Origin: Oscillospiraceae bacterium
Lineage (GTDB): Bacteria > Bacillota > Clostridia > Oscillospirales > SIG627
Direction: 5' to 3'
NCBI GenBank assembly: GCA_034925865.1
Contig: JAYFRN010000025.1
Location: 31,405-95,404 of the forward strand
Length of the DNA stretch: 64,000 bases
The notes beneath the pieces are model-generated. The model searched no databases. It was not told the DNA's origin and saw only the letters and a list, made by a program, of their open reading frames with translations. This document shows positions 28,268 to 36,469 of the stretch, in pieces (the stretch's first letter is position 1; every line of letters begins with the position of its first letter). The position numbers and the translations under genes are program-made.

Positions 28268-29434
28268 ATGTTGAAAAAGAATGGCTTATTCTGGAGTTAT
28301 AAGTCATATGTGGCCGACATGACTGATGCCGAGCAAAAAAGGCTCGGAAAATATATGCTCGATACGAGCATACGCCGTTCGGTCATGGCGGTTCTTTTGT
28401 CTGCCGCCGTCGAGCTGTCAAGCGTGCTTGTCGGGCTGTCCGCTCAGATAATTCAAAATTACAGGGGATATTATCTTTTATCCGGATTTGCTCTCCTTTG
28501 CGATGCCGCAATGTTTTATGTTTTATCATTGCTTTCAAAGAACAACATAATACGATCTGAAAAATTGAAAAGGTCATTGTTTGACTTGTTTTGGTTATTC
28601 TTTTCTATATTTCTATTGCTTTTTTCCGGCGTGGAAGTTGCGGAGACGGGTTCTATCAGTAATTTCATAACATTGATTCTTGTGACGGGTATTATACCAT
28701 ATTTTAAGCTGTTTGAAATTCTCCCATTACTGATAATAGATGCATCGGGAATGATATATGTTATTTTGCATTATTCCTGCCCCGTTTTTCATATTCAACA
28801 AATTCTGATTCTTTCAGTAATTGCTTTCGTTATTTCACGCTATTCATACCGCTTTTTTGTCTGTTCATCTGTAGACAATCGTCTGCTTGATATTGCCAAT
28901 GACGAATTGAAAAAGCTCAACGAAAAGCTCTCGGAGCTTTCCGTAACGGATGAGCTGACTTCTCTTCTCAACCGGCGCGGATTTGAATATGAGATAAATA
29001 TGCTTTGGGAAAAGTGTCTGCGTGAAAAACGATCGCTTTCGGCGCTGATGATAGATATTGATAATTTCAAGTCATATAACGACACCTTCGGGCATGTAAG
29101 CGGTGATAAGTGCCTCAGGCAGATTGCAAACGCTATTCGTTCTTGTGCGAGGAAATACGACATTGTCGCTCGATATGGCGGTGAAGAATTCTGTGTTATC
29201 TTCGATGCTGTGGATAAAATTACCATATTGGAAATAGCTATAAGAATAAGGCTTTCAGTTGAGGCGTTAAAAATTCAGGACGCTGTTTCAGGATATGTAT
29301 CGGTCAGCATTGGCGCCGCGACCGTTTTGCCGGATCGCAATAATGAACCGAAAAATTTAATCCGCAATGCCGATGAACAACTTTACCGCGCCAAAAGCGA
29401 AGGGAAAAACAGAGTATGCTTCTTTGATGTCTGA
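28268..29434 (+). CDS. Membrane-bound diguanylate cyclase (GGDEF)
   Basis: 388 residues. The N-terminal ~200 form about five or six transmembrane helices with no recognised sensory domain; a short coiled-coil linker (LDIANDELKKLNEKLSEL) leads to the GGDEF domain (~225-388). The active-site loop is GGEEF within RYGGEEFCVIFD, and the RxxD inhibitory I-site is present as RKYD five residues ahead, so a product-inhibited active enzyme making c-di-GMP is expected. The substrate-binding DxxxFKxxND element is DIDNFKSYND. No PilZ or EAL gene is near. Start chosen at ATG 28268 behind GGTGGGG. Confidence 0.92.
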   Translation: MLKKNGLFWSYKSYVADMTDAEQKRLGKYMLDTSIRRSVMAVLLSAAVELSSVLVGLSAQIIQNYRGYYLLSGFALLCDAAMFYVLSLLSKNNIIRSEKLKRSLFDLFWLFFSIFLLLFSGVEVAETGSISNFITLILVTGIIPYFKLFEILPLLIIDASGMIYVILHYSCPVFHIQQILILSVIAFVISRYSYRFFVCSSVDNRLLDIANDELKKLNEKLSELSVTDELTSLLNRRGFEYEINMLWEKCLREKRSLSALMIDIDNFKSYNDTFGHVSGDKCLRQIANAIRSCARKYDIVARYGGEEFCVIFDAVDKITILEIAIRIRLSVEALKIQDAVSGYVSVSIGAATVLPDRNNEPKNLIRNADEQLYRAKSEGKNRVCFFDV

Positions 29435-29445
29435 AAATCTAATAA

Positions 29446-29489
29446 AACCAAAATCACCGGAACAAAAGCTTGTTCCGGTGATTTTGGTT
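29446..29489. terminator. Bidirectional terminator between convergent GGDEF and serpin genes
   Basis: 20-bp stem; its 18-bp core is CCAAAATCACCGGAACAA (29448-29465) and its exact complement (29470-29487) around an AAGC loop, extended by two A-T pairs. Reading leftward the stem is followed by TTTTATTAG, so it most clearly serves the - strand serpin operon, but it also ends the + strand gene. Confidence 0.85.
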
Positions 29490-29524
29490 ACAAAAAGTAA
29501 GTCTGTTCTGCGCTTGTTATTATA

Positions 29525-30781
29525 TTACGAAATATCAGTCAACACTCCGATAAATATCGGCATTCCCGTGTTCATATCTACTATTGCATATATAAACGGT
29601 CTGTCGAGGATCACAGAATGCTCGTATTCAGGGATTTGAGCGCAGCCATTCCTCATTTCAATTTCGGTGGCGGCTCCTGCTTTCGTCCCTTCCGAATCTA
29701 CGGAGATAAAAGTCTTTTGAATCGCATCGCCGATGAAAATGTTTCCGACTGTGGATTTTCCAAGCTTAGAAAAATCGGCTGTTCCGGAATTGAGCGCGTC
29801 CTTTATGCCGAGCTGTGAAAACGCAGATATAAGATTTGTGCCGTATTCAGATTTAAAAGCGGGCATTATTGAAGCTACGGATGAGTTTTCGGCGCTTTTT
29901 ATCATAGAAACAAAGCTGTCGCCGTCAAGAGAAGCAAGAAGTGCGGCGGGAGTAGTCCCGACTTCGGGCAGAAGCGCGGCAAAGCCGTATTTGCCATCCG
30001 CGTAAGGCTTGATAAAGCCTGTTGCGTTCTTTGCGCTGATGTACAGGTTTTCAGTGGATTTCATCATATCTGCTTCTCTGCTGTCGCCTGAAATAGCTGT
30101 GAATATACCCTTTTCTATATCCTCAGTTTCGTATTTATGCTGCCATTTTGCCTCAAAAGCTACGGCGTTGATCAGATACATAATAGAGTTGCCATCAATT
30201 TCATCAATAAGCTTATCTATCATGCCGTCGGTATTTTTTGATACCCATGCGTTTATAGCTTTAAGTGTCGAGCTGTCAAACGGAGCCTTATATGCGGCGG
30301 CGCTGTAATATCTCGCGTTTGTCTTCAAAAAATCAGGTTCAACATAAAGCCTGTCTGAGTCGTCGCGAAACCATATTGAATTTGCAGATTTGAGCTGTGA
30401 CACGCCCGGAGTAAGCCAAGCCGAATATGCGCAGAGGTATTCGTTGAGCTTGTCGAGATCCATGCCGAATGCCTTTTCCATTTCCGCTCTCGTTTTGCCG
30501 GCTGCGCCATTGGCGGTCATAGCCAGCGCGAGATACACAGAAACAGGAGATACCATGGCGTTTTCTTCACCGCTGATAATGATTTTTGCGAGATCAAGCG
30601 AGAAACCGGCGGCTGCGGATATGAATTCATCATCTGCGGCGATTCCGGACGACCGCCCAACGGTGATGCCGCTCATGAGATCTGCGGCGCTTGCCTGCTG
30701 AACACACGATACAAACGAAAGAGCCAGCAGAGCCGAGAGAACGGCTGCTCCTAAACGGAAGTAAATTGATTTGATTTTCAT
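29525..30781 (-). CDS. Lipoprotein serpin (first of two paralogues)
   Basis: 418-residue serine-protease-inhibitor-fold protein. A lipobox FVSC at residue ~26 (SALLALSFVSC) predicts a lipid-anchored extracellular protein. Serpin landmarks: MVSPVSVYLALAMTANGAAGKTRAEMEKAFG, LKSANSIWFRDD, INAWVSKNTDGMIDKLID, MYLINAVAFEAKWQHKYE and the C-terminal RPFIYAIVDMNTGMPIFIGVL. The hinge of the reactive-centre loop is EGTKAGAAT (~364-372), the small-residue pattern of inhibitory serpins; the scissile bond would lie around EMRNGC (~375-380), so the target cannot be fixed. Last gene of a sigma-factor-led group; 42 bases behind its paralogue, with AAGGAG as RBS. Confidence 0.93.
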   Translation of the reverse strand: MKIKSIYFRLGAAVLSALLALSFVSCVQQASAADLMSGITVGRSSGIAADDEFISAAAGFSLDLAKIIISGEENAMVSPVSVYLALAMTANGAAGKTRAEMEKAFGMDLDKLNEYLCAYSAWLTPGVSQLKSANSIWFRDDSDRLYVEPDFLKTNARYYSAAAYKAPFDSSTLKAINAWVSKNTDGMIDKLIDEIDGNSIMYLINAVAFEAKWQHKYETEDIEKGIFTAISGDSREADMMKSTENLYISAKNATGFIKPYADGKYGFAALLPEVGTTPAALLASLDGDSFVSMIKSAENSSVASIMPAFKSEYGTNLISAFSQLGIKDALNSGTADFSKLGKSTVGNIFIGDAIQKTFISVDSEGTKAGAATEIEMRNGCAQIPEYEHSVILDRPFIYAIVDMNTGMPIFIGVLTDIS

Positions 30782-30823
30782 TTTTTAACCATACTCCTTA
30801 TAAATTATATTTGCATGTAGAAA

Positions 30824-32092
30824 TCATATACCGTTGACGACACCGATAAAGAGCGGGACGCAGTTTTCGGTATCAACAATAGCGTATACAAAAGGTCTGT
30901 CAAGACGGACTGTGTTTGTATCAATCGACATTGATTTGTTATATATACCTATCGAGGAAGCGGCTCCGGCCTTTGTGCCGAGTTCGTCGACTGAAATAAA
31001 GGTTTTGTGAGTTGCCTCTCCGATATACAGGTCGTTCTTTGCTTCCGCGCTGATACCTGAAAAATCCGCTTCGCCTTCGATAAACGCCGCTTTCATACCG
31101 AGCTGGGCGAGAGCTTCTTTCATATCGAGGCCGAACTCATTTTGGAATTTTGGAATATAGGCTGTGACAGCTTCTGAGGAAGCGTTTTTCACAAGAGAGA
31201 TAAAGTGTTTTCCGTCCAGAGAGCTGATATATTCGCCGATATCGGTTCCTTCGTCAGGAAGCAGCGCGACAAACGCAAAGCCGTCGCGATATGGCCTTAT
31301 AAAGCCTCTGGCGCTTATGCCGTCAGAGTTTTCATCGGATATATAAAGCGTTTCGTCTGAACGCATGAACGATGCGTTTTGCTCCTCTCCGGACGCCGTT
31401 TTGAACAAGCCCTGTTTTATATCCTTTTCTTCATATGCTGTTTTCCATTGAGCGTCAAAACTGACGGCATTTATAAGGTACATAATACAGTTTGGATTAA
31501 TTTGATCCACCATTTTGTCAATTCTTCCGGATGTATTAAGCTTTACCCATGCGTTTATATCCGAGATCGTGCCTGAATCAAACGGAGCTTTATAAATATC
31601 CGCGCCGAAGAAGTTCGCGTTCGTCTGTAAAAATTTATGTTCCGGCGTAAAGACGTTTCTTACCCATATAGAATTGGCAAATTTAAATTTATCGTCTTTG
31701 CCGGATGATGAAATGTAATCCAGATACGCATATATGCTTTCATTAAGGTTTTCCGCATTCGATAATGGGCAGAGGACGGAGGACATTTCATCCAATGTAT
31801 TTCCGTTTGCGCCGCACCGTGTCATGGCAAGCGCGGTGTAAACTGATACCGGAGATACGACGACATTTTTCTTTTCATAGGATGAATATACTTTGCCGAA
31901 AAACCTCAAAGAAAATTCTGCGGCGTTTCCGGTAAACTCCGGAGCCTGTTTTGCTTGCCCGGTTCTGTCGGATTTGACATTGTCCGAGACGCATTCCGCG
32001 CTTGCGGATATTCCGAGGGCACATGAACTTAATATGACCGATGCGGTAAGCAGTAAAACCAATGCGGAAAGGTAAATTCGAAGCTTTTTCAT
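30824..32092 (-). CDS. Lipoprotein serpin (second paralogue)
   Basis: 422 residues with lipobox LSSC (SVILSSCALG). The serpin fold is clear: VVVSPVSVYTALAMTRCGANGNTLDEMSSVL, FKFANSIWVRNV, INAWVKLNTSGRIDKMVDQ, MYLINAVSFDAQWKTAYEEKD and RPFVYAIVDTENCVPLFIGVV. The inhibitory-type hinge is ELGTKAGAASS (~370-380), then IGIYNKSMSI: a Lys (K in YNKS) falls near the expected P1 position, pointing to a trypsin-like target (inference; loop length uncertain). The loop differs completely from the neighbouring serpin while the scaffold is similar, as expected for duplicated inhibitors with different targets. It starts 21 bases behind the membrane protein gene, with GGAGGT as RBS. Confidence 0.93.
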   Translation of the reverse strand: MKKLRIYLSALVLLLTASVILSSCALGISASAECVSDNVKSDRTGQAKQAPEFTGNAAEFSLRFFGKVYSSYEKKNVVVSPVSVYTALAMTRCGANGNTLDEMSSVLCPLSNAENLNESIYAYLDYISSSGKDDKFKFANSIWVRNVFTPEHKFLQTNANFFGADIYKAPFDSGTISDINAWVKLNTSGRIDKMVDQINPNCIMYLINAVSFDAQWKTAYEEKDIKQGLFKTASGEEQNASFMRSDETLYISDENSDGISARGFIRPYRDGFAFVALLPDEGTDIGEYISSLDGKHFISLVKNASSEAVTAYIPKFQNEFGLDMKEALAQLGMKAAFIEGEADFSGISAEAKNDLYIGEATHKTFISVDELGTKAGAASSIGIYNKSMSIDTNTVRLDRPFVYAIVDTENCVPLFIGVVNGI

Positions 32093-32113
32093 TTGTACAG
32101 ACCTCCATATAAA

Positions 32114-33019
32114 TTAATTAGATGCTATTTTTACCAAATGCGATATAATTTCAGCATTTGCTTCCGAGCCGGGAGCAAAGAGACCGGACATGCTTTGCGG
32201 AAGCGTGCCGTTCCCGGAATATACTTCAAAAAGAAATTTTCCGACCGGGATTAAAGCGGAGTATACTTTACCGTCTTCGTCGAATATGCATACATAATCC
32301 GTTCCGCCGCAGGAAAAGAGCGCGGCCGATCGCCATCCGTCTGAATTTAAACCCGATTGATCTTCTGCGGCGATTGCGTCATCGATCGAACGGAAGCCGT
32401 TGTTATCTGCATCAGATGTCAATATGTTGTATGCTCCGGAGTATAAATGATCTTCAGGAGTTGAATTTTCTTCGGGAAAATACGTGACGGCAACAGTCGC
32501 ATATTCCGAATCAGTATAACCGGTATTTTCCCTATCAGAAATGACAGTGTAAATGTAGCTGTATTTGCCGATGATACGGGAATGATCTGCAATTACCCCC
32601 GGGAAAAGCTCGTCAAGCCTTAAAAAAGCTTTTTCGCCGTCGGAGGCTCCGGAGACGCCGCTTTTCAAGGCATGGTACAGCTCGTCATAAGTTTTATATT
32701 CATTGCCTATATTTCCGATGGCGTCTCCTCTTTTCCCGGGGAAACCATTGGATTTGTCGTTTTGATCGGATATATCTTTGGTAATCACTCCGCAATTATT
32801 CCGGTTATCGCCGTTATGCTGGTCACGATCGTTCGCATCATTTATTGATTTACCCGCATTGAAACCGTTTAGCGACAGAGTCAAAGCGGAGCATATGGCG
32901 ACAACGGCCGCGGCAGCGGTTATATATAATCTGCGACGGGCGGCTTTTAATTTCTTTATTTGATTATAATAATTGTCGCGCTTTTTGTACACAAGCGCCT
33001 TGAATTCGTCGTCGTTCAA
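32114..33019 (-). CDS. Membrane-anchored protein translationally coupled to the ECF sigma factor (putative anti-sigma)
   Basis: 301 residues: a short basic cytoplasmic segment (~1-30, MNDDEFKALVYKKRDNYYNQIKKLKAARRR), one transmembrane helix (~31-50, LYITAAAAVVAICSALTLSL), an Asn/Asp-rich linker and an extracellular domain of ~200 residues. No family was recognised. The start is TTG at 33019, which overlaps the sigma factor's stop (TTGA) and has AAGGAG ten bases upstream. Position, topology and coupling are those of an anti-sigma factor, but the cytoplasmic part is shorter than a typical anti-sigma domain. The serpin genes follow 21 bases later. Confidence 0.6.
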   Translation of the reverse strand: MNDDEFKALVYKKRDNYYNQIKKLKAARRRLYITAAAAVVAICSALTLSLNGFNAGKSINDANDRDQHNGDNRNNCGVITKDISDQNDKSNGFPGKRGDAIGNIGNEYKTYDELYHALKSGVSGASDGEKAFLRLDELFPGVIADHSRIIGKYSYIYTVISDRENTGYTDSEYATVAVTYFPEENSTPEDHLYSGAYNILTSDADNNGFRSIDDAIAAEDQSGLNSDGWRSAALFSCGGTDYVCIFDEDGKVYSALIPVGKFLFEVYSGNGTLPQSMSGLFAPGSEANAEIISHLVKIASN

Positions 33020-33624
33020 AATAATCGCTCCTTATCAGAATAATCACTCGCTTGCACTGACATAGCCTTTTTCAACGCATGTTTTGCGCGGAAGACAAGA
33101 TTATCCGTCTGTTTTGACGTTTTGTGCATGACTTCTCCGGCTTCGGAATAAGACATGTTTTCGTAATATACGAGCCTGAGGACGGTTCTGTATTCTTCCT
33201 TGATCGAAGCCATTGCAGATCTCAGAGCTTCTGCGCGTTCTGTTTGTTCTTCACGCGTTATGTATTCGGCTTCCGGCGAAGGATGTGCCAGATCGGGGAT
33301 ATCGAGGATAGTATCATTACAGTCAATAGTAGTCGAAATTGCCGTTTCGTTTCCGCGTTTGATTCGCCTTAAAAAATCCAATGCCCTGCTGCGTGCTATA
33401 GAATACATATATGTCTTGATGCTTCCGCGCGCCGGATCAAATTTATCCGGGTGTACGATAAGCTCAACAAAAACGTCGGCCGCGATGTCCTCGGCTTCTG
33501 CGCGGCTCCTGACATATCCTGAGACAAAAGCTGTAAGGCTTTCCCGATAAAGATGTATCAGCTCATCAAAGCCGCTTTCATCTCCGCCGATATATCTGAA
33601 GAAACACTCTGAACCGGTATCCAC
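33016..33624 (-). CDS. ECF-type RNA polymerase sigma factor
   Basis: About 202 residues. Region 2 is visible at ~25-95 (GFDELIHLYRESLTAFVSGYVRSRAEAEDIAADVFVELI ... GSIKTYMYSIARSRALDFLRR), and region 4 at ~140-185 (LRSAMASIKEEYRTVLRLVYYENMSYSEAGEVM then HKTSKQTDNLVFRAKHALKK). GTG 33624 is preferred because GGAGG occupies 33636-33640; the upstream GTG at 33636 overlaps that RBS. The gene is the first of a - strand group: sigma, membrane partner, two serpins. Autoregulation of this group is the usual arrangement for ECF sigma factors, but no -35/-10 pair could be assigned here. Confidence 0.88.
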   Translation of the reverse strand: MDTGSECFFRYIGGDESGFDELIHLYRESLTAFVSGYVRSRAEAEDIAADVFVELIVHPDKFDPARGSIKTYMYSIARSRALDFLRRIKRGNETAISTTIDCNDTILDIPDLAHPSPEAEYITREEQTERAEALRSAMASIKEEYRTVLRLVYYENMSYSEAGEVMHKTSKQTDNLVFRAKHALKKAMSVQASDYSDKERLF

Positions 33625-33715
33625 TGTACGCTTCACCTCCGGGACCGCTCGTTATATATACGAACGACAATTTTAAAACCCTCACCTGTTTTGAAAAATA
33701 TTAATACCGTTTGCA

Positions 33716-33771
33716 ATAAAGCCGCCCATAAGATACGATCGCATCATGCGCGTATGTCCGGGCGGCTTTAT
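33716..33771. terminator. Large-loop terminator-like hairpin
   Basis: 12-bp stem ATAAAGCCGCCC / GGGCGGCTTTAT (33716-33727, 33760-33771) with a 32-base loop that itself can pair ATACG with CGTAT. Leftward reading gives GGCGGCTTTATTG, the same style as the terminator at 53.78 kb. It probably ends the glycosidase transcription unit on the - strand. Confidence 0.55.
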
Positions 33772-33782
33772 ATTATTAAAAT

Positions 33783-33879
33783 GGCAATTAAATAATGTCT
33801 AAAGAATAATGCCGTTTTCGAACGGCATAGATTTTGGCAGTTTGAAAACCAGCCAAAGCCGCAGTATCCATTGATTGCC
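33783..33879 (+). repeat. Short hairpin repeat, copy A (MITE-like or structured RNA)
   Basis: Bounded by inverted GGCAATTAA / TTGATTGCC (8 of 9 match). Inside, the block 33792-33877 is clearly homologous to the - strand of copy B (38887-38983). It contains an exact shared hairpin, ATGCCGTT-TTCG-AACGGCAT (33809-33828), then a second stem TTTGGC / GCCAAA, then AGTATCCAT. In the second stem a T-A pair here is replaced by G-C in copy B. No coding potential. Confidence 0.7.
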
Positions 33880-33888
33880 GTATGTTTT

Positions 33889-34104
33889 CTAAATTGGTCG
33901 GGAATCGACCAATTTAGAGTGCAAGGTTTTTACGCCTTATGGCTTAATAACCTTGCACCTGAACAATCATGTTTTTTATGTTTTCTTTACTGCCGTATGT
34001 GTTTTATGATTGTTCAGCAAACATTAAATAAGTTGTGTTTTATAAGAGAGAAAAGCTCATATAACAGAGTCTTTTCTCTCTTTAAGCGGCAATTGTTATT
34101 GCCG
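33889..34104. repeat. Run of five unrelated perfect hairpins
   Basis: Back-to-back perfect stems: CTAAATTGGTCG (33889-33917), GTGCAAGGTT (33919-33958), CTGAACAATCAT (33959-34017), AAGAGAGAAAAG (34044-34082) and CGGCAAT (34087-34104), each with its exact complement. There is no ORF. The segment around 34042-34070 (ATAAGAGAGAAAAGCTCATA, continuing ACAG) also matches 39014-39040 beside copy B. The last stem repeats the GGCAAT core of the repeat ends. Could be nested small mobile repeats or an unannotated structured RNA. Confidence 0.6.
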
Positions 34105-34128
34105 AGTTAATAGATAATCAAAGACAAT

Positions 34129-36291
34129 TTATATTTTCACTTTCAATTCAATCGCGCCGGCTTTAAGGTCAAGCGCAAACTCTTTTTCACCCAAGAAAAA
34201 GACGACTCTGCCTTCCTGCTTTTCGGCGGCGGCGGTAAGCACACGATATCCGCTGTCGGTTTTTTCTACTGTAACCCGAAGCCCGGCAATGTGAAAATCC
34301 TTTATATCGGCAAGCGGAAGCTTCATACACATGTCATACATACGTATACCATGCGATTCCCAGAGAGTGCCGATGATATCTCCCGCTCCCACGTTTGATG
34401 AAATATTCGGCGTGCATATAAAGCCATGATCGCTGTGAGCAAGCTCGCCGGTGCGGACGTTGTAACATTCCCAAATGCTCGGAAATTTCAGGCACATTGC
34501 GATTATTGCCGCTTTTGCCTTGCTCACAAGATCGGGATAATACTTATTGCAGATATACATTCCGAGCGAACATGTCTTCGGCCAGCATGGACCTCTCCAA
34601 TAAACATCTTCGCAGAAGCCCTTTTCACCCTCCGCGACTGTACGAATACCAAACGGTCCGATGAGACGCTCGAAAGAAGCTTTCATTTCCTTGGCACGCG
34701 CTGTGTCGGCCACGCCGTAGACGAGCGAAAAAAGCCCGTCAACGCCGACGCGCGTATCAAATTCGCCGTTTTCGTGGATTGCGCCGTACCATTTTTTATC
34801 GTCATCCCAGAGCTTTTCATTCATCGCGGCGCGGGTCTTTTCCGCCTCTTTACGGTAATAATCAGCTCCGTCTTCGCCGAGAATTTCACATATCTCGGCA
34901 AGAGCCGATTCATATCTGAATCTTTCAGCGCCGAATATCGCCGGATAACAGAAGTTTTCTTTATTTTCACCGTAATCGCCATATGTCACGCGCTGAAAGA
35001 CAGCCGTCGTGTCAAGCCCAGTGTCATAGGAAGTTGTTATCGCCCACAGATGCCAGTTGTTGAAAACCTCGTCGCGGGAATGATTGATATATGAGTAATA
35101 TTTTTTCAGAGCAGGAAACCATTTTTTAAGCGATACGGCATCACCGGTGGCGTTATAATATCTTACGGCCGTCCACGCGAGGTGCGGAGTCTGAATCGTG
35201 CTGCTGTTGCCCCAGCTGCTTCCGGGCACCTTTTCATCGATATATATCGCGTGAGTGATATATCCGTCGCCGCGCTGGCTTGCGATTAGCATATCCATCG
35301 CTTTTTTTATCCATTCCGAAGTATACTCTGTATTTTGGTCGGAATGCCATTCGACGGACGGAATAGCCCATTGCCAGATTCCCTTATATACGGGCAGAGC
35401 CTCTGTGACGCTGTGACCCCAGTCAGGATGATCGTAATAATTGTTTTTAATTACTGTCCAGCTCTTATAGTATGTCTTCGCCTCGCGTTTGACCGACGCG
35501 CCGGTCGCTTCGTTCAGTCCGACAGCGGGAAGTGAATTGAACCAGCCGTTCCAGCGTTTGGCAATTCTCTCTTCAAAATGCTTGGCGCTGAGAGCGCGGC
35601 GGGCATATTTTGCGCCGTATGCGGAAAGCCCGAGGACGAAGTTGCATCCGCCCTTCCATCTGATCGCAAATTTATGGCAGAGAACGAGATAGCGTCCCTT
35701 TTCAGCCGCCGAAACCTTATTCTGCCTCAAATCAAGCTTCATGTCGATTTCATTGGCGTACAGGCCGTATGTAAACTCCTCGGTCGATGCGATATAATAT
35801 TTCATATCGCCGAAATCGATTGTAAGAGAGTTGTCCTTCGCATTAACGGTCATCTCGTCTTCTGAGGTGAGCACCGAATATATGTTTTTGTCAAAATCCT
35901 TCTGCTCGGTATTGTATTTAATGTCGAACGACCAGGTGAACGATTTGTCAAATACATTTCCGAAGCGCTCAGTTCCGGTAAATGCGAGGTTCATATAATG
36001 AAATTCACGCTTTATCATCGAAGGATAGTATGTCTGGCGGTCAATAAGCGCGCGGTTGCCGCCGAGCACACCCATTATGCTCGGATATTCGAAATTGGCG
36101 AATTCAAGCTTGAATTTAGGCACGATGTCGTATCCGGTTTTAATCGAAAAATCAAAGTTATAGCCGAGTTGGTTTTCTCCTGTCGGATATGCAAAAGCAT
36201 TGGTGCCGTCTGTTTCCTTTACAAAGGTAGCGGTGAGCCGCGGGAGGTTGTTGTCAAAGTCCTCTCCGAGAGATTGCCAGATTTTTTTCAT
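34129..36291 (-). CDS. GH63/MGH1-like glycoside hydrolase
   Basis: 720 residues, no signal peptide, so cytoplasmic. The N-terminal ~240 residues form a beta-rich domain; from ~250 an (alpha/alpha)6 barrel follows. GH63-type landmarks are WQWAIPSVEWHSDQNTEYTSEW, a putative general-acid segment ATTSYDTGLDTTAVF (equivalent to SGLDNSPR), and VYWRGPCWPKTCSLGMY (equivalent to YWRGxIW). This clan includes mannosylglycerate hydrolase and other alpha-glycosidases, so the exact substrate is not given by sequence. AAGGATC precedes the ATG. It lies 178 bases behind the GH78-like gene and probably shares its transcript, acting on oligosaccharides after uptake. Confidence 0.82.
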   Translation of the reverse strand: MKKIWQSLGEDFDNNLPRLTATFVKETDGTNAFAYPTGENQLGYNFDFSIKTGYDIVPKFKLEFANFEYPSIMGVLGGNRALIDRQTYYPSMIKREFHYMNLAFTGTERFGNVFDKSFTWSFDIKYNTEQKDFDKNIYSVLTSEDEMTVNAKDNSLTIDFGDMKYYIASTEEFTYGLYANEIDMKLDLRQNKVSAAEKGRYLVLCHKFAIRWKGGCNFVLGLSAYGAKYARRALSAKHFEERIAKRWNGWFNSLPAVGLNEATGASVKREAKTYYKSWTVIKNNYYDHPDWGHSVTEALPVYKGIWQWAIPSVEWHSDQNTEYTSEWIKKAMDMLIASQRGDGYITHAIYIDEKVPGSSWGNSSTIQTPHLAWTAVRYYNATGDAVSLKKWFPALKKYYSYINHSRDEVFNNWHLWAITTSYDTGLDTTAVFQRVTYGDYGENKENFCYPAIFGAERFRYESALAEICEILGEDGADYYRKEAEKTRAAMNEKLWDDDKKWYGAIHENGEFDTRVGVDGLFSLVYGVADTARAKEMKASFERLIGPFGIRTVAEGEKGFCEDVYWRGPCWPKTCSLGMYICNKYYPDLVSKAKAAIIAMCLKFPSIWECYNVRTGELAHSDHGFICTPNISSNVGAGDIIGTLWESHGIRMYDMCMKLPLADIKDFHIAGLRVTVEKTDSGYRVLTAAAEKQEGRVVFFLGEKEFALDLKAGAIELKVKI

Positions 36292-36469
36292 AATGATCCT
36301 TGCCTTTCATTTTTACAATGTTTTGACGGTTATTTTGCGGAATTGCGTTATCCGGCTGTAACAACACACAAAACATTGCCTGTTAAATATAACTTACAAA
36401 TTAATATCCAATCAGCGTCAATAGCTGTTTTACAGCTCTGCCCACAATGACTCACGATATAAAATGCGA

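Noticed and set aside
33716-34104. CRISPR array or tRNA cluster
   Set aside because: The stems differ from each other and there are no regular direct repeats, and no cloverleaf or T-loop sequence is present.
33716-34104. ROOL, GOLLD or OLE-type large RNA
   Set aside because: The multi-stem layout is suggestive, but I cannot match any conserved signature of those families by eye; kept only as an open finding.
34426-35094. 222-residue + strand open frame
   Set aside because: Antisense to the GH63-like catalytic domain, whose VYWRGPCWP motif shows the real frame.
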